NCBI GenBank assembly: GCA_038849555.1
Contig: JAWCMT010000001.1
Coordinates: 62,001-126,000 of the forward strand
Length of the DNA stretch: 64,000 nucleotides
Direction of reading: 5' to 3'
Source of the DNA: JAOAIV01 sp038849555
Lineage (GTDB): Archaea > Thermoproteota > Bathyarchaeia > Bathyarchaeales > Bathycorpusculaceae
Each line of letters begins with the position of its first letter. Position 1 is the first letter of the stretch. The position numbers and the translations under genes are program-made. Positions 1 through 8,998 of the stretch are shown here, one piece after another. The notes under the pieces are model-generated. The model was not told where the DNA came from. It saw nothing but the letters and a program-made list of their open reading frames with translations, and did no database searches.

Positions 1-99
1 TGCCTCTGCAAGCCGCAGGTCATCCTTCATTGAAGAGGTAAACTTGGCAACATCTTCGCGTACTGCTGATAAGCGCCCGCCACGCAGCAGTTTTGACAT
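1..99 (-). CDS. argH: argininosuccinate lyase, N-terminal fragment
   Basis: Only the first 33 codons are in the window; the gene runs off the left edge. It begins MSKLLRGGRLSAVREDVAKF and continues TSSMKDDLRL, which matches the conserved start of argininosuccinate lyase (the GGR...F..S...D pattern). The enzyme splits argininosuccinate into arginine and fumarate, the last step of arginine synthesis. The ATG at 99-97 overlaps the TAA stop of argG by one base, so the two genes are translationally coupled in one leftward operon, argG then argH. The identification rests on a short piece plus the very typical argG-argH context. Confidence 0.82.
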   Translation of the reverse strand, partial: MSKLLRGGRLSAVREDVAKFTSSMKDDLRLAEA

Positions 100-1327
100 T
101 ACTCGCCTCCCTTAGCGCCTTTTTGCTTTTCAGCCTTTCTTTTCAGAATGTTAGCCATTCTTGTTTGTAAACCCCAGAGCTCAATGAAACCCTTTGAGTA
201 AGCGGGGTTAAAGCCAGTTTTTATGTTGTAATTCACTAGGTTCTTGTCGTAAAGCGACATTGGCGACGAGCGCCCGACGATTTGAGCCGCACCCTTGTAG
301 AGTTTTACACACACCTCGCCATTCACTTTCTCCTGAGTTTTGTTTATGAAGGCTTCAAGATCCTCCCTTAGCGGCTCCACCCATAAGCCTGCATAAGCCA
401 GAAACGTCCATTGAGCGTCAATCTGCTGCTTGAACAAGACTTCATGCCGCGTCAACACCATTTTTNNNNNNNNNNGTCTTTGTGTGCTTCTAAGATGACG
501 GTGGCGGCTGGGCACTCGTAAGTTTCCCGTGACTTGATGCCGACTAAGCGGTCCTCTATGTGGTCTATGCGGCCGACGCCGTGTTTTCCCGCAGTTTTGT
601 TTAATGTTTCAATAAGCGTTAACGGATCAAGCTTCTTGCCATTCAAGGCAACAGGGACGCCGGTTTCAAATTGAATGGTCACGTACTCAGGCTTGTCCGG
701 CGCTTTTTCAGGTGAAACTGTCCATTCGAAAGCGTCTTCCGGCGGCTCTTTGCTGGCGTCTTCTAGAACGCCACATTCGATGGATCTGCCCCAGATGCTT
801 TCGTCGATGCTGTATTTTTTCGCTGCATTTGAAACTGGAATTCCCTTGGCCTTCGCGTATTCGATTTCTTCTTCTCTTGTCATGTTCCATTCGCGAACTG
901 GCGCAATTATCTTTAGGTCTGGTGCCAATGCGCCAAGTGTTACGTCAAAGCGCACTTGATCATTGCCCTTGCCTGTGCAACCGTGCGCTGCGCCTGTTGC
1001 GCCTTCTTTTTCTGCGATTTCCACCATCTTCTTGGCTATAAGCGGTCTAGAGAGGCTGGTGCTTATGGGATACTTGCCTTCGTAGAGCGCATTGGCTTTT
1101 ATTGCTGGGAAAACGTAATCTTTGGCGAATTCTTCCTTGGCGTCTATTGAGTAGTGTTTTAGGACGCCGAGTTTCTTGGCTTTCGCCTCGATCTCTTTTA
1201 GGTCTTCTGGCTGGCCGACGTTGACTGTTACAGTTATTACGTCGGCGTTGTATTTCTCTTGAAGCCACTTAATCATCACGGACGTGTCTAGTCCGCCTGA
1301 GTACGCTAATACGATTTTTTCAGTCGT
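99..1327 (-). CDS. argG: argininosuccinate synthase
   Basis: This enzyme joins citrulline and aspartate, using ATP, to form argininosuccinate in the cytoplasm. The P-loop AYSGGLDTS lies at the N-terminus, followed by ISTSLSRPLIAKKMVEIA, the GAAHGCTGKGNDQVRF block and the SIWGRSIECG block, all family hallmarks. The length (about 400 aa) is normal. Ten Ns at 466-475 break the frame between EAHKD and KMVLTRHE. Related proteins have two or three residues there, so 5 or 8 real bases would restore the frame. No ATG, GTG or TTG exists between the upstream in-frame stop (1345-1343) and the P-loop. The codon in start position behind the strong GGGGGAG ribosome site is ACG (1327-1325). The start is therefore either non-standard or hit by a base change. 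argH follows with a 1-nt overlap. Confidence 0.9.
466..475. other. assembly gap (10 N) inside argG
   Basis: Ten Ns shift the argG frame. Conserved protein continuity (HKD, about two residues, KMVLTR) predicts a true gap of 3n+2 bases, most simply 5, so the N-count is a placeholder. Confidence 0.9.
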
Positions 1328-1381
1328 TTTGCTCCCCCGCTTTTAGAGTGAAATTTATTTCCCTTACCTTACGGGGGTAGT

Positions 1382-1410
1382 TTTTAAACATTGCGACTTT
1401 TCTGTGACTT
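1382..1410 (-). promoter_or_regulatory. promoter/operator-like element upstream of argG
   Basis: On the plus strand it reads TTTTAAACATTGCGACTT followed by TTCTGTGAC. The same element, with 22 of 27 positions identical, lies upstream of lysW at 11614-11640 in the same orientation relative to its gene. In gene direction it contains GTCGCAA followed two bases later by TTTAAAA, which could serve as the TATA box. The position, about 60 nt before the start of the first gene of each operon, fits a shared promoter with a regulator site. Which protein binds is unknown; the Lrp-type regulator at 11816 is a candidate. Confidence 0.5.
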
Positions 1411-1416
1411 GATAAG

Positions 1417-1424
1417 CTTTAAAT
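1417..1424 (+). promoter_or_regulatory. TATA box of the ACT-domain gene
   Basis: CTTTAAAT is centred about 29 nt before the ATG at 1450. This spacing would place transcription start within a few bases of the start codon, so the mRNA is probably leaderless. No ribosome-binding site precedes the ATG, which agrees. Confidence 0.5.
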
Positions 1425-1449
1425 GTTCTATTTGATACATTTATGCATC

Positions 1450-2028
1450 ATGCCAATAGCTAAAACTGTGAGAAGTCACCTTCAAAACAAGCCGTATCTG
1501 CTTGAAGCCTTGGAAAAGGGCATAGTTAACCTAAGCGAGTTAGCCCGCCAGATTCAGAAAGAACTAAAAATAGAAAATACCAGCGCCATAAAGGCGGCGT
1601 TGCGAAGATTCGCAGAAGACTTGCAGAAGCATAAGCAGAAAAGAGAAGAGAAAGTTCTGCAAGTTCTGAAGCGAAGTGGAATAGCAGTTTACGACAGAAA
1701 AGCTGTCATGATAACAAGCAAGGAAATAGACATGAAAAATGGAATGAAAGTGGATTTGCTCGGCAAGTTCGTTTATCTTCTCGACAGAAGCGAAATGCCC
1801 GAGAGAATTAGCGCGCTTGTCAAGCATGATAACTGCACAATGATAGTGATCCACTCGCCAGAGGAACTGGAAGCAACGCCTGGAGTTGTGGCCTTCTTAA
1901 CGACCCTGCTGGCGGAGCAAAACGTGAACATCATAGAGTTCATCTCCTGCTGGACTGAAACAATAATTGTTGTAGAGAAAAAGGACAGCCTCAAAGCTTA
2001 CGAAGTTCTGTCCAATCTCGTCGGGTGA
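1450..2028 (+). CDS. ACT-domain regulatory protein
   Basis: A protein of about 192 residues. The first half (roughly residues 1-90) is helical and basic and looks like a helix-turn-helix region (LSELARQIQKEL...AIKAALRRFAEDL). The second half (about 100-190) has the beta-alpha-beta-beta-alpha-beta layout of an ACT amino-acid sensing domain, with TPGVVAFLTTLLAEQNVNI and TETIIVVEKKDSLKAYEVL. The start was placed at the ATG at 1450 because of the TATA box 29 nt upstream; an upstream TTG-like extension (from 1423) is poorly supported. It lies between argG and the threonine operon, so sensing an amino acid of the aspartate or arginine family is a reasonable inference. Its target is not visible. Confidence 0.7.
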   Translation: MPIAKTVRSHLQNKPYLLEALEKGIVNLSELARQIQKELKIENTSAIKAALRRFAEDLQKHKQKREEKVLQVLKRSGIAVYDRKAVMITSKEIDMKNGMKVDLLGKFVYLLDRSEMPERISALVKHDNCTMIVIHSPEELEATPGVVAFLTTLLAEQNVNIIEFISCWTETIIVVEKKDSLKAYEVLSNLVG

Positions 2029-2152
2029 CGCGGAAATGGCTTTTCAGCAGCAAAGAACACTAACCGCCAGCAATAGTATTAATACTAACAGTTTGATACT
2101 GTTTGCTAACTATAAAAGTCATCTACAAGAAGCGCTTGTCGTAACTGGGTGA

Positions 2153-3409
2153 ATGATGATGGCTAATCAAGTTTGCATCAACTGCGGAAGCAAATATGAG
2201 ATAGATGAAATTGTGTATTTCTGCAGAAAATGCGGAGACATACTTGAAATAAAATACGAGCACGGAGAATTGAGTAAAGCGCTTAAAAGAAGCGGGTGGC
2301 GGAACACGCCGCTTTCAGTGTGGCGCTACCTAGACTTCATGCCGATAAAGGATGCTTCAAAAATTGTTTCATTAAACGAGGGAGGCACAGGGCTCCATCC
2401 ATGCCTGCGCTTAGCAAAGCATTTGGGATTACGCGAGCTTTACGTGAAAAACGAAGGCGAAAACCCCACAGGCTCCTTCAAGGACAGAGGCATGACTGTC
2501 GGCGTCACCAAAGCCGTTGAGCTCGGCGTTAAATCCGTTATATGCGCATCTACAGGCAACACTTCGGCGTCGCTGGCGGCTTACGCTGCTAAAGCAGGAA
2601 TCCAATGCGCAGTGCTAATTCCTACGGGCAAAATTGCATATGGAAAGCTTTCGCAAGCCATGATTTACGGCGCGAAGGTCATTCAAGTGCGCGGCAATTT
2701 TGATCAAGCCTTAGACATCGTGCTTAAACTCTCAGAGAAGCACAGAACCATTTACCTGCTTAATTCGGTTAACCCATTCAGGATTGAAGGGCAAAAGTCG
2801 CTGGGCTACGAAATCTGCGACCAGCTAAACCAAGAAGCTCCAGACAGAGTAATAGTGCCCGTGGGAAACGCGGGAAACATAAGCGCCATATGGAAAGGCT
2901 TCAAAGAGTTCCAAGAGCTTGGCCTCATAAAAGGGCTTCCGAAGATGACGGGTATACAGGCTGCTGGTGCCGCGCCCATAGCACGGGCGATAAAGACTGG
3001 AAGCGACACCATCGTACCCGTCGCCGCGCCTGAAACCGTCGCAACGGCTATACGCATCGGAGCGCCTGTAAGCTGGAAAAAGGCATTAAACGCCATTCGC
3101 GAGTCAAAGGGCACAGCGGAAACAGTAACTGATGAAGAGATTCTCAGTGCGCAAAAGTTACTGGCGAGAGTTGAGGGCTTGTTTGTTGAGCCCGCAAGCG
3201 CTTCGTCAATTGCAGGTTTAATAAAGCTGGTTGAAAATGGCGAAGTAGACAAAGATGAGCGCATAGTCTGCGTCACCACAGGCCATGGACTTAAGGATCC
3301 TGATACAGCGGTTAAGATGAGCGAAAAACCGGTGGAAGTTGATGCTGAAATGGCGGCTATAGAAGACGTATTGGGATTAAAGAGAGTTATGGAAGTCGTG
3401 GCAAGGTGA
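2153..3409 (+). CDS. thrC: threonine synthase
   Basis: This PLP enzyme converts O-phosphohomoserine to threonine. It has an N-terminal zinc ribbon of the kind common in archaeal ThrC (CINCG at about residue 8, CRKCG at about 24). The PLP-lysine motif NPTGSFKDRG follows at about residue 105, and the glycine-rich phosphate loop VGNAGNISA at about 235. Its 418 aa is close to the usual length. Three consecutive ATG codons (2153, 2156, 2159) leave the exact start open; a GGGTGA site precedes the first. hom follows after 7 nt and lysC overlaps hom or nearly so. The three genes thus form one operon covering the aspartate-to-threonine branch. Confidence 0.93.
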   Translation: MMMANQVCINCGSKYEIDEIVYFCRKCGDILEIKYEHGELSKALKRSGWRNTPLSVWRYLDFMPIKDASKIVSLNEGGTGLHPCLRLAKHLGLRELYVKNEGENPTGSFKDRGMTVGVTKAVELGVKSVICASTGNTSASLAAYAAKAGIQCAVLIPTGKIAYGKLSQAMIYGAKVIQVRGNFDQALDIVLKLSEKHRTIYLLNSVNPFRIEGQKSLGYEICDQLNQEAPDRVIVPVGNAGNISAIWKGFKEFQELGLIKGLPKMTGIQAAGAAPIARAIKTGSDTIVPVAAPETVATAIRIGAPVSWKKALNAIRESKGTAETVTDEEILSAQKLLARVEGLFVEPASASSIAGLIKLVENGEVDKDERIVCVTTGHGLKDPDTAVKMSEKPVEVDAEMAAIEDVLGLKRVMEVVAR

Positions 3410-3416
3410 AGCGTCC

Positions 3417-4448
3417 ATGAGGATTATCTTGATTGGCTTCGGCGTGGTCGGCAAAAGCGTAACTGCCATACTCGCCCGGCGCTACGCGGAGAAAGTGAAG
3501 GATTACGGGTTTAATCCGAAAATTGTCGCCATTGTTGATGTAGACGGCGCTGTTATTAACCCGAGGGGGCTAAGCGCTGAAAAGCTGGAGGCGCTTAGGC
3601 AGAAGGGCTTTCCAATATCGAAAGATCCAGAGTTTGGGCATCCTGGAATGTCAGCGTTAGACGTTATCGAGTCGGTGGAAGCAGAAGTGGTTGTTGAAGT
3701 CACGCCGGTGAACATCAAAAACGGCGAGCCCGCCATGTCGCATATTACCAAGGCATTCAAAACAGGGAAGCATGTTGTAACCACTAATAAGGGCCCGTTA
3801 GCTTTGGCTTTGCCAGCGCTGATGGAATTGGCCGAGTACAACAATGTTTACTTTAGATTCAGCGGCACAGTCGGCGGCGGCACACCCATGCTGGAGTTTG
3901 CCAAGCGATGCCTTGCAGGAGACAAAATCTTAGCCATAAAGGGCATACTAAATGGCACAACCAACTATATATTAACTGAAATGGCGCAGAATCGCGTGAC
4001 TTTCCAAGAAGCGCTCGCGAACGCCCAGAGGCTGGGCTACGCTGAAGCAGATCCAACGATGGATGTTGAGGGTTTTGATACGGCATGCAAAATTGTTATT
4101 CTATCAAACTGGGTGATGAACAGGAAGGTAACTCTGAGAGACGTCGACAGAACAGGCATTCGTGGCGTAACGTTGCAGGAGCTTGATGAAGCAGCAAAAA
4201 GGGGCAACACTATAAAGCTCATAGGCGCAATAGACGGTGAAGGCAAACCAACCGTTAAGCCCATGGAGATACCGAAAACGAGCCCCTTATGCGTAAGCGG
4301 CGTCTTGAACGCAGTAACCTTCCATACAGAGTTCGCGGGGGAGCAGACGCTTGTTGGAAAAGGCGCAGGCGGCATTGAAACCGCCAGTGCAGTTTTAAGG
4401 GACTTGCTAGAAATAAGACGTAGACTAGCAAACAAAATGCTCTCGTGA
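3417..4448 (+). CDS. hom: homoserine dehydrogenase
   Basis: It reduces aspartate semialdehyde to homoserine with NAD(P)H. The N-terminal Rossmann motif is IGFGVVGKSV. The catalytic domain shows VTTNKGPLALALP, FSGTVGGGTPML, LNGTTNYIL and GYAEADPTMDVEGFDTACK, all diagnostic. At 343 aa it is the short form without a C-terminal ACT domain, so feedback control must come from elsewhere, for example from the ACT domains of the adjacent aspartate kinase. The ATG at 3417 follows thrC by 7 nt and the stop overlaps the possible GTG start of lysC. Confidence 0.94.
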   Translation: MRIILIGFGVVGKSVTAILARRYAEKVKDYGFNPKIVAIVDVDGAVINPRGLSAEKLEALRQKGFPISKDPEFGHPGMSALDVIESVEAEVVVEVTPVNIKNGEPAMSHITKAFKTGKHVVTTNKGPLALALPALMELAEYNNVYFRFSGTVGGGTPMLEFAKRCLAGDKILAIKGILNGTTNYILTEMAQNRVTFQEALANAQRLGYAEADPTMDVEGFDTACKIVILSNWVMNRKVTLRDVDRTGIRGVTLQELDEAAKRGNTIKLIGAIDGEGKPTVKPMEIPKTSPLCVSGVLNAVTFHTEFAGEQTLVGKGAGGIETASAVLRDLLEIRRRLANKMLS

Positions 4449-4465
4449 AACGGGAAGGATTAAGA

Positions 4466-5872
4466 ATGAAGATAGTTATGAAGTTTGGAGGAACGTCTGT
4501 TGCTACGGGCGAGAACATCCGCCGAGTAGCCAGCATAGTAGCAGACAGCTTCAAGAAAGGCTACAGCGTCGTGGTTGTGGTTTCCGCTTTAGCAGGAGTC
4601 ACAAACCAACTCGTGGAGGAAGCGGAGCAGGCGAAAAGGCAAAGCGAGAAAAAAGTTCAAGAGTTCACAAGCCAATTGACTGCACGACACTTAGAAGCAG
4701 CTGAAAAGGCAATAGAAGACGAAAGCATAAGGAAAGAAGTAAGACAGATAATCAAGAAGACAGTTGACGAATTGGAGAAAGTGCTTATGGGCATATGCTA
4801 CGTCGGCGAAGTTACGCCTAAATCAAGAGATTACGTTTTGTCCTTCGGCGAGAGACTGTCCGCGCCGTTAGTTTGGGGCGCCCTATGCGACCTCAAGGTG
4901 CCCACGCAATATTTCACGGGAAAAGAAGCGGGAATAGTTACAGATGACAATTTCGGAGAAGCCAAGCCGCTAATGAATGTCACCACACATCACGTGAGAG
5001 AAAGACTTGAGCCGCTGCTAGAGAAAAAAATTGTGCCCGTTGTAACGGGTTACATAGCCGCAACTCAAGACGGTATAGTCACCACCCTAGGACGCGGTGG
5101 CTCCGATTATACGGCGACAATCCTCAGCGTAGCGCTTTCAGCCGACGAAGTCTGGATATGGACAGACGTGGATGGAATAATGACAACTGACCCGAAGATT
5201 GTGCCTTCTGCAAGAATGCTGCCGCAGCTTTCTTTCGGAGAAGCCGCGGAGATGGCCATCTTCGGCGCAAAGGCAATGCATCCAAGCGCTTTGGAGCCTG
5301 TAGCTGAAGCACGAATTCCTGTGCGAATAAGGAACGTCTTTAACCCTGAAAACCCGGGTACGCTCATAGCAGATGGACAGGAAACCGCATCAAAGGACGT
5401 GGTAAAGGCAGTGGCTATGATCAGAGACGTAGCCATGATTAACATCAAAGGTGCGGCGATGGTTGGCGCGCCGGGAAGCTACGCTAAAGTTCTTGACGTT
5501 CTAGGCAAAACCAACATTAACATTATGATGATCTCTGCCGCAGTCTCTGAGGCAAACGTGTCGCTGATAATCCGGAGAAACTTGTTGGGCAGAGCGCTCA
5601 GCGCGCTGGAGATAGCGCTTCTCGGCAGAGGCATGGTTAGCGAAATCACCTCTGAAGATGATGTCTGCGTTATAGCCGCCATGGGCGCGAACATGAAGGG
5701 CACGCCAGGTGTAGCGTCAAGGATATTCACGGCTTTGGCGAAGAAGGGAATAAACATCCGCATGATAGCGCAAGGCTCCTCTGAGCTTAACATCTCATTC
5801 GTCGTCAAAGAGAAAGACGGGGAAGCAGCAGTCCGCGCTATCCATGAAGAATTCAAGCTGAATAAAATTTAA
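4466..5872 (+). CDS. lysC: aspartate kinase
   Basis: It phosphorylates aspartate, the first step toward threonine, methionine and, where used, DAP-route lysine. The N-terminal kinase motif KFGGTSV lies at residues 6-12. Typical GRGGSDYTA and WTDVDGIMTTDPK blocks follow, and the C-terminus has two ACT domains (about 315-470; MVGAPGSYAKVLDVLGKTNI and MKGTPGVASRIFTALAKKGI). The start was set at the ATG at 4466 because GGAAGGA stands 8 nt before it. A GTG at 4445 overlapping the hom stop is possible and would add seven residues. Last gene of thrC-hom-lysC; feedback by threonine or lysine through the ACT pair is inferred. Confidence 0.94.
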   Translation: MKIVMKFGGTSVATGENIRRVASIVADSFKKGYSVVVVVSALAGVTNQLVEEAEQAKRQSEKKVQEFTSQLTARHLEAAEKAIEDESIRKEVRQIIKKTVDELEKVLMGICYVGEVTPKSRDYVLSFGERLSAPLVWGALCDLKVPTQYFTGKEAGIVTDDNFGEAKPLMNVTTHHVRERLEPLLEKKIVPVVTGYIAATQDGIVTTLGRGGSDYTATILSVALSADEVWIWTDVDGIMTTDPKIVPSARMLPQLSFGEAAEMAIFGAKAMHPSALEPVAEARIPVRIRNVFNPENPGTLIADGQETASKDVVKAVAMIRDVAMINIKGAAMVGAPGSYAKVLDVLGKTNINIMMISAAVSEANVSLIIRRNLLGRALSALEIALLGRGMVSEITSEDDVCVIAAMGANMKGTPGVASRIFTALAKKGINIRMIAQGSSELNISFVVKEKDGEAAVRAIHEEFKLNKI

Positions 5873-5891
5873 CGCGGCTTGACATTGCCTT

Positions 5892-7022
5892 CTATTTTTT
5901 ATTGTGCAATTCAGACAGCCTCAGCAGCGTTTCCTGATAAATTTGTATGGCATCCAAGTATTCGCTTATGAGGATGTGCTCGTCTAGTCGGTGGTCCAGA
6001 TGCGAGTCGCCTGGGCCATAGGTTACTATGGGCAAGTTCATCGCGTTGCCGAGGATGTTCATGTCGCCTGTGCCTGTTTTCCGCATAAGCGTGGCAGGCT
6101 TGTTACGCACTTTCCGGATGGCGGCGGATAACGCGTGAACCAGCAGAGAGTTCCTGTTCACTTCAAAAGGCTCAACAGTATCGTGAACGGTTGCTTTCAC
6201 CGAAACTTTCTGGTTGCCATGCTGATACTGCGCGATTAGCTTCTGAGTTTGCTCAATAATCTGAGCCGTGGTAAACTGAGGCGGCACCCTGATGTCGACG
6301 GCCATTTCACATTCATAGGGGATTACAGAGTTCGCGCGTCCGCCAGTTAACTTCGTGAGACACGCGGTTACGGCGTAAAATGGGCTTTCTCCATTCTGCT
6401 TATCCGTCGGAGCATACGAGTAGGCAGTTTTGATTTGCTGCCAAAGCTCGTATGCCTTTTCCAGCGCATTCTCGTAAAGCCAAGGCGTAGACGCATGACC
6501 AGTATCGGTCTTCACAACTATTCTAAGCTGAACTTGGCCTTTATAGCCGATAGTTATGTTCTCGACGCCGCTGGGCTCGCCAAATATGGCGTAATCAGCC
6601 TTTATTCCCTGCGTTATCAAGTGGCGAATGCCGCGGCTTGTAGCTTCCTCTTCAACAGCGCCTATAACCAGAATTTTCCCTTTAAAGGCAGGGTCTTTGC
6701 CCGCTGCGGCGGCGGCCATGATCATGGCGGCGAGAGGCCCCTTCGCGTCAACTGCACCCCGCGCGTAGATTTTCCCTTCCTCAACCCGAAGTGGAATATG
6801 ACCCGCAACGGTGTCCATGTGGCCGCATAAGAGTATAACAGGTTCACCGTCTCCGATTACGCCTATCACGTTTCCCACGCTGTCAACGCCGACTTGGAAG
6901 CCCATTTTCATCATTTCTTCGGCAAGAAAGTTACCTATGGCTTCCTCCTTGCCTGAAGGGCTATAAATGCCCAGCAGGTTAATTAGAAACTGCACTGCCT
7001 TGTCGTTCACTTTCTTCTTCAC
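5892..7022 (-). CDS. lysK: [LysW]-lysine/ornithine hydrolase
   Basis: An M20-family metallopeptidase that releases lysine or ornithine from the C-terminal glutamate of the LysW carrier, the last step of the pathway. Metal ligands are visible in LCGHMDTV (His), GAVDAKGPLAAM (Asp) and GAVEEEATSRG (catalytic and ligand Glu). YKGQVQLRIVVKTDTGHAS is the dimerisation-domain entry, and the C-terminal YGPGDSHLDH carries a further ligand. At 376 aa it is slightly longer than usual (about 350). The start is GTG and overlaps lysJ by 44 nt; a second in-frame GTG 12 nt further in would shorten the overlap. Last gene of the lysW operon. Confidence 0.9.
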   Translation of the reverse strand: MKKKVNDKAVQFLINLLGIYSPSGKEEAIGNFLAEEMMKMGFQVGVDSVGNVIGVIGDGEPVILLCGHMDTVAGHIPLRVEEGKIYARGAVDAKGPLAAMIMAAAAAGKDPAFKGKILVIGAVEEEATSRGIRHLITQGIKADYAIFGEPSGVENITIGYKGQVQLRIVVKTDTGHASTPWLYENALEKAYELWQQIKTAYSYAPTDKQNGESPFYAVTACLTKLTGGRANSVIPYECEMAVDIRVPPQFTTAQIIEQTQKLIAQYQHGNQKVSVKATVHDTVEPFEVNRNSLLVHALSAAIRKVRNKPATLMRKTGTGDMNILGNAMNLPIVTYGPGDSHLDHRLDEHILISEYLDAIQIYQETLLRLSELHNKK

Positions 7023-8190
7023 CTAACACTTCATCGAGAACAGCGACGACCCTGTCGATGTGCTCTTTTTCGATGACCAAGGGAGGTAGGAACCGCAACA
7101 CATTTCTGCCCGCTTCCAGAATAAGCACGCCCCTCTGCAAGGTTTTGATTATAATGTTGCGCACGTCGTAGCGGAGCTCCATGCCCAACATCAAGCCTAA
7201 GCCGCGAATTTCCTTCACAATTTTATGTTTAGCCTGCAACTCCTCCAGCTTGTCCTTAAAGTAGCCGCCAAGCTCAGCCGCTCTGTCCGCAAGACGCTCA
7301 TTTATCAGCGCGTCGATGGCGGCGCATGCCGCCGCACAGACCAGCGGGCTTCCGCTGAAGGTGCTTGTGTGCTCGCCGACGCCAAAAGAAGCCATAACCG
7401 CTTCTTTCGCCACTGTTATGCCTATAGGCAAGCCGCCTGCAAACGGCTTAGCCAGACACATCACGTCTGGGATTACGCCCCAGTGCTCGCATGCAAACAG
7501 TTTGCCGGTTCTGCCGAAGCTGGTCTGAACCTCATCGAAGATTAGGAGAATGTTGTGTTCGTTGCAGATTTCTCTAACACCGGGTAGATAATCGGCAGGT
7601 GGAACACGGATGCCGCCTTCGCCGCGTATCGGCTCCAGAAGCACAGCGGCAGTCTTGTCATTTATGGCTTCACGCAGCTTCTCGAGGTTGTCAGGCTGCA
7701 CATGCTTGAACTCGGGAACCAACGGTTGGAAGGGTTCGCGGTATTTTTTGTCCCACGTCGCCGATAACGCGCCCATTGTTTTGCCGTGGAAGGCGCCCAT
7801 CACCGCGATTATTTCAGGTTTGCCTGTGAATTTTCGCGCCAACTTTATCGCGCATTCAACGGCTTCGGCGCCGCTGTTTGAGAGAAAAGCTTTATTCAAG
7901 CCCGGCGGCGTGATGCCGACTAGTTTTCGCAGGAACTCGGTGCGCTTGTCATTGTAGAGGCTGGCGTGACATGAAATAAGCGTCTCCGCCTGCTTGCATA
8001 TGGCTTCCACCACTCGAGGGTGCGAGTGCCCCAGTAAAGCGACGCCGTAGCTGCCCATGCAGTCAATGTATTCTTTTCCGTTTATGTCCCAGAGTAAGGC
8101 GCCTTTGCCGCGTGTTATCACCACGGGGCGCTTAGAGAAAACATTCGCCATTAACCGGTTTTCGGCGTTGATTATATCGTACTCAGTCAC
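6979..8190 (-). CDS. lysJ: [LysW]-aminoadipate/glutamate semialdehyde transaminase
   Basis: A class III PLP aminotransferase acting on LysW-bound semialdehyde in the lysine and/or ornithine branch. Visible marks are GVALLGHSHPRVVEAI near the N-terminus, SNSGAEAVECAIKLAR, the FDEVQTSFGRTGKLFACEH block and the PLP lysine in CLAKPFAGGLPIGITV. Its length (403 aa) is normal for the ArgD/LysJ family. The N-terminus overlaps lysZ by 8 nt and the C-terminus overlaps lysK. Sequence alone cannot separate a lysine-only from a dual lysine/arginine role. Confidence 0.9.
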   Translation of the reverse strand: MTEYDIINAENRLMANVFSKRPVVITRGKGALLWDINGKEYIDCMGSYGVALLGHSHPRVVEAICKQAETLISCHASLYNDKRTEFLRKLVGITPPGLNKAFLSNSGAEAVECAIKLARKFTGKPEIIAVMGAFHGKTMGALSATWDKKYREPFQPLVPEFKHVQPDNLEKLREAINDKTAAVLLEPIRGEGGIRVPPADYLPGVREICNEHNILLIFDEVQTSFGRTGKLFACEHWGVIPDVMCLAKPFAGGLPIGITVAKEAVMASFGVGEHTSTFSGSPLVCAAACAAIDALINERLADRAAELGGYFKDKLEELQAKHKIVKEIRGLGLMLGMELRYDVRNIIIKTLQRGVLILEAGRNVLRFLPPLVIEKEHIDRVVAVLDEVLGEEESERQGSAVSN

Positions 8191-8992
8191 TTATCATCAC
8201 TGTGCCTGCTTCATGCTTTAATGCGGAGGAAATGGGTTGAGGCTTTGAGCCTGAGGTTATCAGCACTTCTTTGACGCCTTGCTTGAGCGCTTCCAACGCA
8301 GCATGCACTTTGGTGCTCATGCCCTTGCCGATGCTGGAGAGGGAGCTTTCCGCTTCTGCCGCCGTTATCTTAGGAACCAGCTTGCCCTTAAGCAGCAAAC
8401 CCTCCACGTCCGTCAGCAGTATTAGGCGGTCTGCCTTGAGGGCAGAGGCAATCACGGCGGCTGTTCGGTCGCCGTCAACGTTTAACGGCTCAAATTCTTC
8501 ACTTAGGGCGATAGGCGTTACAACTGGCGTGTAGCCTTTTTCAAGCAGCAAAGTTAGCAGCTCGGTTTTAACCTCGTTTATTTTTCCGGTGTAGCCACCG
8601 TCAATCACCTTTTTCCGACCGCGCTCATCCACAATTATCAAGCGTTTTTTTCGTTCAGCTTTCAAAAGCGCAGCATCCAAGCCAGACAAGCCTATGGCGG
8701 CTACGCCTTGGCTCTGCAGCGCCGCGACTATTTGCTTGTTAATTTTGCCGGCCATAACCATGGTGTAGATTTCTATGGTCTCCTTGTCGGTATAGCGGCT
8801 TCTGAAGCCCTCAGGCGAAACGATGAAACGCTGCTCTTTGCCTAGCTTAGTGGCGGTTTCGGTTACCTCGGCTCCTCCACCGTGGACGAGAACCAGCTTG
8901 TGCTCTTGCGCTAGCGCTTTTAAGTCTGCAAGAAGCTCGGAGGATGTGCCTTCCTTGAGTATGCTTCCACCCATCTTAATTACAAGCAACAT
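8183..8992 (-). CDS. lysZ: [LysW]-aminoadipate/glutamate kinase
   Basis: An amino-acid kinase family protein (ArgB-like) that phosphorylates the side-chain carboxylate of the LysW-linked amino acid. It starts VIKMGGSILKEG and has LVHGGGAEVTETA. The substrate loop (GFRSRYTDKETIEIY) is followed by NVDGDRTAAVIA and LILLTDVEGLLL near the nucleotide site. The 269-aa length fits. It is separated from lysY by only 6 nt and overlaps lysJ by 8 nt, so all are translated from one mRNA. Confidence 0.92.
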   Translation of the reverse strand: MLLVIKMGGSILKEGTSSELLADLKALAQEHKLVLVHGGGAEVTETATKLGKEQRFIVSPEGFRSRYTDKETIEIYTMVMAGKINKQIVAALQSQGVAAIGLSGLDAALLKAERKKRLIIVDERGRKKVIDGGYTGKINEVKTELLTLLLEKGYTPVVTPIALSEEFEPLNVDGDRTAAVIASALKADRLILLTDVEGLLLKGKLVPKITAAEAESSLSSIGKGMSTKVHAALEALKQGVKEVLITSGSKPQPISSALKHEAGTVMISD

Positions 8993-8998
8993 AGGCTA

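Noticed and set aside
675..1150. Open frames on the plus strand opposite argG
   Set aside because: They are antisense shadows of a strongly conserved gene.
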